Source of the DNA: UBA685 sp002299005
Lineage (GTDB): Bacteria; Pseudomonadota; Alphaproteobacteria; Puniceispirillales; Puniceispirillaceae
Length of the DNA stretch: 8,783 nucleotides
Assembly: GCA_963966775.1 (NCBI GenBank)
Contig: CAXAAH010000059.1
Location: 1-8,783 of the forward strand
Reading direction: 5' to 3'
In this document: one piece after another, positions 1 to 5,438 of the stretch
Position numbering within the stretch: the stretch's first letter is position 1
How the letters are laid out: each line of letters begins with the position of its first letter
Position numbers and translations under genes: made by a program
The notes under the pieces: generated by a model
Databases searched by the model: none
Told to the model about the DNA's origin: nothing
Seen by the model: only the letters and a program-made list of their open reading frames with translations

Positions 1-23
1 GTTCTAGATACATATCAGCGAAC

Positions 24-875
24 TTATTCCTGAATTGGCTTATTTTTTGACCAATCGAATGTTCCCTTATCCCGTTCCTGAACCGCCTGCTTCCAGCCCT
101 GTTCTTCAACTCGCTTCTTGAAATTATGGCCTTCTGGCGTATGTCGCGAAATGCCGTCAAGAAGTGTTGCAAGCTGCTGAGTGCCAGAAAGTCCAGTAGC
201 TTCCACCGCCTGATTAATCACCATTTTTTGCATCGCTAACTGGTTTTTCGGCACGGATGCAAGGCGATTTGCCATTGCCTCCACCTCATCATCAAGGGCT
301 TCTTCAGGAACAGATTTCAGTACAAGGCCCATTGCAGCAGCCTCAGTGCCAGTGATTTGGTCTCCGGTAAACAATATTCTTTTTGCGCGCTCTGCCCCAA
401 CCCTGTAGACCCACATAGCGGTAGAAGGGCATCCCCAGACACGGGTTGACATGTAACCGATACGAGCGTTTTCGGCCATGAATATCATATCAGAGCAAAG
501 AGCAATGTCAGAGCCGCCGCCAACTGCAAAACCATGAATTTTGCATAGTACAGGTTTAGAACAACGCCAAAGCGACATAAACTTCTGGGTGTTTCCCCAC
601 ATAAAATTATAGTCGGCAAGTGGGTCCCAGTTCTCTCCTTGATAGACATTGTTTGTGCCATTATTTTCAGCATAAGAGGCAAGATCATATCCACCACAGA
701 ACCCCTTGCCTTTACCTGAAAGAACAATCACGTGAATATTAGGATCATGTTCTGCAGCAAGGACGGCATCTTGCAATAGACCTGGAACATCATCATCTAT
801 CGCGTTTAGTTTTTCTGGACGGTTCAATGAGATCCGTCCAATGCGCCCATCTTTTTCAAATATAACTTTCGACAT
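24..875 (-). CDS. Crotonase-family protein (enoyl-CoA hydratase/isomerase-like) with atypical active site
   Basis: Last gene of the minus-strand operon, 283 residues from ATG at 875 (284 from GTG at 878). The crotonase fold is recognisable from LNRPEKLNAI near residues 18-27, the oxyanion-hole segment FCGGYDL (60-66) and HGFAVGGGSD (115-124), numbered from the GTG start. The family acts on acyl-CoA thioesters in the cytoplasm. Classical hydratases use two glutamates: one in GGGCE, the other in a PE motif about 20 residues later. Here the first position is Asp124 and the second aligns to Ser144 in GYMSTRVWGCP, so simple hydration cannot be assumed. The start overlaps the ligase stop (TGATG), and an AGGAG lies 8 nt before the ATG, which favours that start. 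The C-terminal part (TGDQITGTEAAAMGLV, then SVPKNQLAMQKMVINQA) is intact, so this is a full-length gene. From the neighbours it may process the CoA ester made by the ligase, a DmdD-like position. Family assignment is secure; the reaction is not. Confidence 0.9.
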   Translation of the reverse strand: MSKVIFEKDGRIGRISLNRPEKLNAIDDDVPGLLQDAVLAAEHDPNIHVIVLSGKGKGFCGGYDLASYAENNGTNNVYQGENWDPLADYNFMWGNTQKFMSLWRCSKPVLCKIHGFAVGGGSDIALCSDMIFMAENARIGYMSTRVWGCPSTAMWVYRVGAERAKRILFTGDQITGTEAAAMGLVLKSVPEEALDDEVEAMANRLASVPKNQLAMQKMVINQAVEATGLSGTQQLATLLDGISRHTPEGHNFKKRVEEQGWKQAVQERDKGTFDWSKNKPIQE

Positions 876-2488
876 CACTTCATCTCCTGAAACTGCCCAG
901 ATTGAAATTTTTCTATTAATTTGAATTTCTGTATCTTGCCAGATCCGGTCAGAGGAAACTGTTCAACAGCCACCCATATTGACGGTGTTTTCTGAGGAGA
1001 CATCTCTTGCCGAGAAAACAGCTTTAAGTCCTTTGCCAAAATGGGTTTATCTCGAAACTTTATAAAAGCAGCGATAATCTCGCCCCATTTCTCATCTGGT
1101 ATACCAACAATAGCTACGTCTGAAATTTCGTCATGCTGGCGCAAGACATTTTCAATCTCTGCTGGAAAATGATTTTCGCCGCCCCTGATTATCATCTCCT
1201 TTACCCGTCCAGCAATTTCGATATAGCCCCGTTTATCCATCCTGCCCAGGTCACCAGTGTGCAACCATCTATCTTTATCTATTGTTTCTGAGGTGGCGTC
1301 AGGGTTGTTATAATATTTTAACATTGTAGACGGGCCACGCGCACAAATTTCACCAACCCTGCCAATCGGCAAAATCATGCTTGTTTCAACAGACTTGATT
1401 GAAACGTCAGTTTGACTGATTGGCTGGCCTATGGTTTTGCAAATGTCTTCAATTGTATCTGTTAAATGATGTTGAGTAATGACGGGGCAATATTCGGTCT
1501 GCCCGTAGAGGGTAGAGAACTTGCAACCAAAAGCCCTTCGAACACGCATCACCATTTCCGGCGCTACATTGGATCCGCCGCAACTAACCACTTTGAGGCA
1601 GTCAGTCCTACGAGGAAAATTTTCCTGTTGCTCTAATAACGCAAGTACCATTGTAGGGACTCCAAGGATTATGTCGGCTTCCAAGTCCTCAATCAGATCA
1701 AGTATCGTATTCGCATCAAACAGAGAAACCAGCACCATTCTGCAGGCTGAATTCAGACAGCCTAGCGTGACCATTCCACAGCCACTGGTGTGAAACATAG
1801 GCATTATATTAACCCAGGTAGAGCCTTCAGTGACTCCACATCGGTTGGCGTAGAAATCAGCGTTGTTAATAAGCCCAAGATGAGAGAGCAGTGCTCCTTT
1901 TGGGAAGCCTGTGGTGCCAGAGGTGTATTGAATTTGCGCTGGGTCTTCTGGGTTTACGGTGGGTAGCGTCGTGTTCCCGCATGAATTATTGAATAATGCC
2001 TCATGGTCGCTGATATTTATCGTTTCACGAACAGCGATATTGCCAACAACAGCTCTCTTGGCAATTGCCGCCATTGGGTTTCCACGAAATTCAGGCACCA
2101 AGAATAAGGCAACCGCATTGGAGTTTTCGAGAATATACCGCAGCTCTTTTTCCTGAAGGGATGGGTTGGCGGTGACAAGGACAATGCCTGACAATGCGGC
2201 GGCATATTCAATTAAGACCCATTCTGGGCTGTTCGGTGACCATATGACTATGTGTTCCCCCTTTTTGAATCGGCTCGATAAAGCAAAGGCTAGCTGCAAA
2301 CTATCTTTATATAATGTTTCGTAATTCCAGCGGCGCCCGAGGTTGCCATCCTGTTTCACTTCCACCAAAGCTTCATTCCTGCCACGCTTTAACGCTGTAT
2401 CTTTCAGGACTGCTCCGATGGTATTGTGTATTATTGGCCGGTCCTGAAGAGCAGGGAAAAACGACTCTGCAAGCTCTATTTCATTCAT
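875..2488 (-). CDS. AMP-forming acyl-CoA synthetase (acid-CoA ligase)
   Basis: A 537-residue member of the ANL adenylating superfamily, which activates a carboxylic acid with ATP to an acyl-AMP and then to an acyl-CoA. All core motifs are present in order: the phosphate-binding loop YTSGTTGFPKG (188-198), YGQTE (328-332), LHTGD (409-413), the hinge and C-terminal domain entry GRVKEMIIRGGE (427-438), and the catalytic lysine in TGSGKIQK (Lys518). Length is normal for medium-chain/DmdB-like ligases. There is no signal peptide or membrane segment, so it is cytoplasmic. The ATG is 1 nt after the TAG of the methyltransferase gene, with GGGAG about 9 nt upstream, so the genes are cotranscribed. Between a DmdA-like protein and a crotonase it occupies the place DmdB holds in DMSP demethylation. 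An aryl- or fatty-acid substrate cannot be excluded. Superfamily is certain; substrate is unknown. Confidence 0.93.
   Translation of the reverse strand: MNEIELAESFFPALQDRPIIHNTIGAVLKDTALKRGRNEALVEVKQDGNLGRRWNYETLYKDSLQLAFALSSRFKKGEHIVIWSPNSPEWVLIEYAAALSGIVLVTANPSLQEKELRYILENSNAVALFLVPEFRGNPMAAIAKRAVVGNIAVRETINISDHEALFNNSCGNTTLPTVNPEDPAQIQYTSGTTGFPKGALLSHLGLINNADFYANRCGVTEGSTWVNIMPMFHTSGCGMVTLGCLNSACRMVLVSLFDANTILDLIEDLEADIILGVPTMVLALLEQQENFPRRTDCLKVVSCGGSNVAPEMVMRVRRAFGCKFSTLYGQTEYCPVITQHHLTDTIEDICKTIGQPISQTDVSIKSVETSMILPIGRVGEICARGPSTMLKYYNNPDATSETIDKDRWLHTGDLGRMDKRGYIEIAGRVKEMIIRGGENHFPAEIENVLRQHDEISDVAIVGIPDEKWGEIIAAFIKFRDKPILAKDLKLFSRQEMSPQKTPSIWVAVEQFPLTGSGKIQKFKLIEKFQSGQFQEMK
884..888 (-). 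promoter_or_regulatory. Ribosome binding site of the crotonase gene
   Basis: AGGAG read on the minus strand, inside the 3' end of the upstream ligase gene. It lies 8 nt from ATG at 875 and 5 nt from the alternative GTG at 878. The spacing supports the ATG and shows translational coupling across the TGATG overlap. Confidence 0.7.
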
Positions 2489-2489
2489 G

Positions 2490-3701
2490 CTATGTGGCTC
2501 CCACAGGTTTTGTTGGTATGTCTACCAACTTACCGCGAGGGATCAACCGCTCTGCGTCATACATCGGCAGGGTGCACAGTTCGCCTCGTTGGATAGATCC
2601 ATCGGCACATAGCACATCAACCTGTGTCCCGGGGCCATGTGCAGGGTCATCCATTCGCACGATGCAGACTCCATACTCCTGATAAGGTGAATAACCAGAA
2701 GAACAGACCCGGCCAGTGTCATTGCCGTTTATTGTCATTACGCGCCCGAGTTGCGCAACACCGCCTGTCACTCTCATGCCCCATGTGCGGCAGGATTTAT
2801 TCGCACCCTCCAATGCTTTGCGGCCCACAAAATCCCGGTCATCAAACTCTACAAAAGCACCAAGGCCAGCCTCGAACGGCGTGGTATCCTCACCGAAATC
2901 TGAACCGGCATTGAGCAGTCCTGCCTCAATTCTCCTCGCCCGGAAAACGGGTGTGCCAGTGAGCAGAAGATTAAAACTCTTGCCAACATCCATAATATGA
3001 TCACCGATTGCCCGGATGTCCGTATCAGGAAGAAGATAGACTTCCCATCCCAACTCATTGGTGAAGCCGGAGCGGCTGATCCAGCAGGTCTGGCCTGCTA
3101 TGCTGACCTCTGCGCAGTCAAAATACCGGAAAGGATCAGGCATCGGGCCATCCAACACCGCTGCGAGTAGATCCAGCGACCGTGGCCCTTGTATCTGGCT
3201 GACCCACACGTCCGGGTCAGTGATATTGACATCCAACCCCTCTGCATGTGCCTTATACCAGCTGAACAAATCGCCATCGGCCTGCGCCATCCAGAACCTG
3301 TCCTGCGCCAGCCGCAGCAGCACTCCATCGGTGATCATGCCGCCATCGTGGTAACAGGCGAATTGATACGAACAGCGGCCTTGCTTTACCTTGCTGACAT
3401 TTCGGGTGAACACGCGGTTAAGAAGTTTTTCAGCATCTGGTCCGCTAATTTCTATTGGTAATTCACCTGTATGTCTGAAAATAACATTGGTTCTTACTGC
3501 CCAATACATTTCGTCATCTGTGGCGGTATCCAGTTTTTCCGGAGTAAGTCTTGAATTGTATAATGTGTACTCAGGATCATAAGGCAATTCCATATAGCTG
3601 AGCGGGTGCGGCGGCATTGTTCGCGCCAATTCGCGTGGGCGCTGGCCCTCGTTGAACATTGGCTTGGCTACAAACCGGGTATTTTCAAGTGTTAGTGCCA
3701 T
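2490..3701 (-). CDS. GcvT/DmdA-family tetrahydrofolate-dependent methyl- or aminomethyl-transferase
   Basis: First gene of the operon, 403 residues from ATG at 3701. The open frame runs on to 3965, but those 88 extra codons would cover the promoter region and the start of the divergent LysR gene, so they are rejected. A weak ACGGA lies upstream of the ATG. The folate-binding T-protein fold is visible: YHDGGMITDGVLL (117-129, with the conserved Asp of the family), IQGPRS (170-175), GFTNELGWEVYL (212-223), RARRIEAGLL (254-263), and the C-terminal barrel from TPFEAGLG (274-281) through DFVGRKAL (290-297). About 45 residues (VAKPMFNEGQRPRELARTMP and following) precede the usual domain start. No glycine-cleavage genes (gcvH, gcvP) are nearby, and it sits with a CoA ligase and a crotonase. 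It is therefore more likely a THF-dependent demethylase of the DmdA/LigM kind, with a methylated substrate such as DMSP or a methoxylated acid, than GcvT itself. The family is clear; the substrate is inference. Confidence 0.88.
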   Translation of the reverse strand: MALTLENTRFVAKPMFNEGQRPRELARTMPPHPLSYMELPYDPEYTLYNSRLTPEKLDTATDDEMYWAVRTNVIFRHTGELPIEISGPDAEKLLNRVFTRNVSKVKQGRCSYQFACYHDGGMITDGVLLRLAQDRFWMAQADGDLFSWYKAHAEGLDVNITDPDVWVSQIQGPRSLDLLAAVLDGPMPDPFRYFDCAEVSIAGQTCWISRSGFTNELGWEVYLLPDTDIRAIGDHIMDVGKSFNLLLTGTPVFRARRIEAGLLNAGSDFGEDTTPFEAGLGAFVEFDDRDFVGRKALEGANKSCRTWGMRVTGGVAQLGRVMTINGNDTGRVCSSGYSPYQEYGVCIVRMDDPAHGPGTQVDVLCADGSIQRGELCTLPMYDAERLIPRGKLVDIPTKPVGAT

Positions 3702-3751
3702 TGTGTATCCGTTCAATAAATTATTATGTTGGAATTGTAGTCGCCTAATAT

Positions 3752-3786
3752 TTTGATGATAAATCAATGAATATTCGATCATCAAA
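3752..3786. repeat. Inverted repeat with 9-nt arms
   Basis: TTTGATGAT (3752-3760) and ATCATCAAA (3778-3786) are perfect reverse complements separated by 17 nt. The left arm overlaps the TTGAT box, so the region may bind more than one regulator dimer, as LysR recognition and activation sites usually do. Confidence 0.5.
3753..3767. promoter_or_regulatory. Candidate LysR-type regulator binding box
   Basis: TTGAT-N5-ATCAA, an interrupted dyad that contains the T-N11-A core typical of LysR-family binding sites (T at 3754, A at 3766). It lies 52 nt upstream of the methyltransferase start, between that gene and the divergent LysR gene, where such a box is expected. Assignment rests on motif and position only. 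Confidence 0.5.
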
Positions 3787-3795
3787 CTCAAAACC

Positions 3796-3812
3796 TTGAA
3801 CAAATTGTTCAA
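3796..3812. promoter_or_regulatory. Near-perfect palindromic operator candidate upstream of the LysR gene
   Basis: TTGAACAAATTGTTCAA has 8-nt arms around a single central base. It ends 18 nt before the LysR ATG and would cover the regulator's own promoter, which suits autorepression. It lacks a central T-N11-A (that position is G-N11-C), so another regulator could be the ligand. Confidence 0.45.
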
Positions 3813-3830
3813 ATAATTTAAACGATAAAT

Positions 3831-4709
3831 ATGGCCTTTTATTCTTATGATATGCTTCGCACCTTCCAAGTGGTAGCCGCAAACCTCAGCATGACTGCAG
3901 CGGCATCTCAACTCAATCAATCCAAAGGATCTGTAAGCTACCAGATCAAGACGCTTGAGACTCACCTTGGTTTTGCGCTGTTTGAGCGCACTAATGCGCG
4001 GCTACATCTTACTCCCGAAGGGCAAAGATTGGTGCGGGTCTCAATAACATCACTGGATCAGATTGATCAGGAAATAGAGGCGCTTCGTTATAAGGAGCCA
4101 GCCCCCCTGACCATTGCCTTGCAGACATACTTCCTTAGTCGTTGGTTATCGCCACGCCTTATGCGATTTACCGCCGTACATCCAGAAATTGGCCTTCGTT
4201 TTGTGCCTTTAAATTTTATTGGTGAAATTGAGAGTATCGATGCGGATATCTCAATCTGCTGGGCAAAAGAGGGGATGATTGATGCGCCGCATGAACGGCT
4301 CTTTGCTTGTCCAGCCTGTCCTACAGGTAATGATAAGATTGCCGAGAGGGTGTTGGAAGACGGGTTAGATAAAATTATGCTGTCTGCTCCACTACTGCTC
4401 GATTCTTCTGAGAGCACAGGTTGGCAAGATTGGTTTGACCTAGCTGGTCTTGATTTCAGTCAGTCACAAAAGGGTCTGTCTGTAGCTGACTCTAATAGTC
4501 GTGTTCAGGCGGTAATCGACGGGCAGGGGATAGCTCTCTGGGATCTCCTCGTCTCCCCTGAAGTCAGCTCAGGGCGTTTGCACTATCTTTCTGATATCTG
4601 GCTTGATGACTATGGTTACTATGTACAGGCGAAGAAGAGTAATCTTGAGAGCAAAGCCGTAGGCCTCTTTTTAAATTGGCTCAGAGATGAAAGTATGGAT
4701 GCCAACTAG
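3831..4709 (+). CDS. LysR-type transcriptional regulator (GcvA-like)
   Basis: 292-residue LysR-family regulator divergent from the three-gene operon, which it presumably controls. The N-terminal winged helix-turn-helix spans roughly residues 8-65 (MLRTFQVVAANLSMTAAASQ, then SKGSVSYQIKTLETHLGFALF and LHLTPEGQRL). Residues 91-290 form the effector-binding domain, including the late segment VIDGQGIALWDLL (228-240) typical of GcvA-like members. Length is normal. The ATG at 3831 has no clear Shine-Dalgarno; an alternative ATG at residue 8 (3852) has none either, and the longer form keeps the usual few residues before the HTH. The inducer is probably the substrate or an intermediate of the adjacent pathway (inference). 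Its stop is followed 7 nt later by the repeated right-end sequence at 4717. Confidence 0.92.
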   Translation: MAFYSYDMLRTFQVVAANLSMTAAASQLNQSKGSVSYQIKTLETHLGFALFERTNARLHLTPEGQRLVRVSITSLDQIDQEIEALRYKEPAPLTIALQTYFLSRWLSPRLMRFTAVHPEIGLRFVPLNFIGEIESIDADISICWAKEGMIDAPHERLFACPACPTGNDKIAERVLEDGLDKIMLSAPLLLDSSESTGWQDWFDLAGLDFSQSQKGLSVADSNSRVQAVIDGQGIALWDLLVSPEVSSGRLHYLSDIWLDDYGYYVQAKKSNLESKAVGLFLNWLRDESMDAN

Positions 4710-4716
4710 CGCATTA

Positions 4717-4771
4717 CACACTTTTTAACACACCTGATTTAATTTTTTGCAAGCCACTGATATAAAACAGA
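4717..4771 (+). repeat. Module right-end direct repeat, copy 1
   Basis: Starts with CACACTTTTTAACACAC and ends with ATAAAACAGA. It aligns without gaps to 8729-8783 at an offset of 4012 nt. By hand the first 24 positions share 23, the middle 21 share 10, and the last 10 are identical (43/55). Homology stops abruptly to the left (4716 against 8728 differ). Both copies begin 7-11 nt after the stop codon of a plus-strand gene. Conserved blocks held at fixed spacing across a diverged middle suggest protein-binding sites, for example recombinase arm sites, rather than a random repeat. Confidence 0.75.
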
Positions 4772-4791
4772 AAAAGTTGAAACAGTTTTAT
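4762..4791. repeat. AT-rich inverted repeat abutting the tRNA junction
   Basis: ATAAAAC (4762-4768) and GTTTTAT (4785-4791) are reverse complements 16 nt apart. The right arm ends in the first bases of the tRNA anticodon loop. AAACAG also occurs twice here (4765-4770 and 4780-4785). There is no GC-rich stem or T-run, so it is a poor terminator; it may be part of a recombination site. Confidence 0.4.
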
Positions 4792-4834
4792 CATAATCCG
4801 CGTGTCGGGGGTTCGAGTCCCTCCTCCGCTACCA
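4790..4834 (+). pseudogene. 3' half of a CAT-anticodon tRNA (tRNA-Met type), probable attachment-site remnant
   Basis: These 45 nt read as tRNA positions 32-76. They comprise anticodon loop ATCATAA with CAT at 34-36, the 3' anticodon strand TCCGC, variable region GTGTC, T stem and loop GGGGG-TTCGAGT-CCCTC, 3' acceptor strand CTCCGCT, then A and CCA. The 5' partners are missing: the five bases before the loop are GTTTT rather than GCGGA, no AGCGGAG acceptor strand lies upstream, and no D arm is present. The tRNA sequence therefore begins exactly at the anticodon loop, a known crossover location for tRNA-targeting tyrosine integrases. CAT could be elongator Met or the Ile lysidine tRNA; Met is more likely. 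It cannot be a functional tRNA here. Confidence 0.85.
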
Positions 4835-4846
4835 TTTCTCTCACAA

Positions 4847-5281
4847 TTATTCCCTTACGGTTTCCATCGACACAAAAGTTGATGTTGACGCAACATGAGG
4901 CAGGGACGAGATTTTTTCTGCAAGTTCTGTGCGGTAGGTGCGGATGTCTCTGGTGCGCACCTTCAGCAAATAGTCAAAACTGCCGGCGATCATATGGCAT
5001 TGCTCAATCGATTTAAGCTGGTGCACGGCTGTGTTGAAATCAGCCAAAGCGTTGGCGCGCGTATCAGATAACGTCACCTGGACAAAGGCAATATGGTCCT
5101 GCCCTATTTTTGTGTAGTCAAGCCGAGCAGCATAGCCGCGGATATAGCCCTCCTTTTCAAGTTTCTTAACTCGTGCTTGAAGCGGGGAAGGGGACAAGCC
5201 AATGTGCTCAGAGAGTCGCTGAAGCGTGATTTTGCTGTCATACGATAATTGGTCAAGTATCTTAAGATCAATCGCGTCCAA
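4847..5281 (-). CDS. putR: Lrp/AsnC-family regulator, probable activator of putA (PutR)
   Basis: Lrp-type feast/famine regulator: an N-terminal HTH (DLKILDQLSYDSKI, then LQRLSEHIGLSPSPLQARVKKLEKEGYI) and a C-terminal ligand-binding/oligomerisation domain (HIAFVQVTL, then CHMIAGSFDYLLKVRTRD). It is divergent from putA, as in alphaproteobacteria where a dedicated Lrp-type PutR activates putA in response to proline. There is no ATG or GTG at the 5' end. TTG at 5281 is preceded by AGGG 9 nt upstream and gives 144 residues beginning at the usual (M)DAIDLKIL. An upstream in-frame TTG at 5305 would add 8 residues (MNKLGIFT) with no visible ribosome site. The stop codon is only 12 nt past the CCA end of the tRNA fragment, so the gene lies right at the module's left end. 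Family is certain; the PutR role is inferred from context. Confidence 0.9.
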   Translation of the reverse strand: MDAIDLKILDQLSYDSKITLQRLSEHIGLSPSPLQARVKKLEKEGYIRGYAARLDYTKIGQDHIAFVQVTLSDTRANALADFNTAVHQLKSIEQCHMIAGSFDYLLKVRTRDIRTYRTELAEKISSLPHVASTSTFVSMETVRE

Positions 5282-5438
5282 AGTAAAAATCCCTAATTTA
5301 TTCAAATAAACAGTAAATTTTATAAATAATAAATAGATATTTGGTAAATATACATCAAATAAAATTAATAAACAGGAAAAATAAAAAAAAGAATTTGATA
5401 TTATAAAGCATCATTTATAAATCACGGGACCGCAGGCG
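5282..5438. promoter_or_regulatory. AT-rich divergent promoter region between putR-like gene and putA
   Basis: Very AT-rich 157-nt gap containing several small dyads: ATATTT-GGT-AAATAT (5337-5351), TATTTG-N12-CAAATA (5338-5361) and ATTTATAAAT (5413-5422). TATTAT around 5399-5404 could be a putA -10 element, but there is no clear -35. GGGA about 9 nt before the putA ATG is the likely ribosome site. Lrp-type proteins favour AT-rich bendable DNA, so this is the expected site of putA control. Confidence 0.6.
5337..5351. promoter_or_regulatory. Candidate Lrp-type operator dyad
   Basis: ATATTTGGTAAATAT is a 15-bp dyad with perfect 6-nt arms. Its size matches the 15-bp dyads bound by Lrp-family dimers, and it lies centrally between the two divergent starts. 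In DNA this AT-rich such a dyad can arise by chance. Confidence 0.3.

Larger units (their letters stand above)
3702..3830. promoter_or_regulatory. Divergent promoter region between the catabolic operon and its LysR-type regulator
   Basis: AT-rich 129-nt gap between the two divergent start codons. It holds three dyads, listed separately, and no credible gene. Promoter hexamers are weak by eye. The two TTGAAC half-sites of the 3796-3812 palindrome could each serve as a -35 element, but no convincing -10 lies at the right spacing, so start sites are not assigned. Confidence 0.65.

Noticed and set aside
24..875. Hydroxycinnamoyl-CoA hydratase-lyase (vanillin-forming), paired with the ligase as a ferulate pathway
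   Set aside because: The remembered signature of that enzyme around GGGFSP and its second glutamate motif does not match GGGSD and STRVWGCP here, although an aromatic substrate for the operon is not excluded.
2490..3701. Glycine cleavage T protein (gcvT)
   Set aside because: No gcvH or gcvP is adjacent, the N terminus is extended, and it is operonic with a CoA ligase and a crotonase; it is kept as a family member rather than GcvT.
3702..3965. N-terminal extension of 88 codons on the GcvT-like protein
   Set aside because: It would run through the AT-rich promoter region and the first 45 codons of the divergent LysR gene. Its residues do not look like the family, and ATG at 3701 begins the homologous protein.
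4710..4790. Rho-independent terminator after the LysR gene
   Set aside because: Only an AT-only 7-nt inverted repeat with a 16-nt loop and no following T-run is present; no GC-rich hairpin can be drawn.
4790..4834. Complete functional tRNA
   Set aside because: No acceptor 5' strand, D arm or 5' anticodon strand is found upstream; the bases before the loop cannot pair with TCCGC.
4747..5016. Plus-strand open frame of 89 codons
   Set aside because: It reads through the tRNA fragment (giving the familiar spurious NPRVGGSSPSSAT peptide) and then antisense through the Lrp gene.
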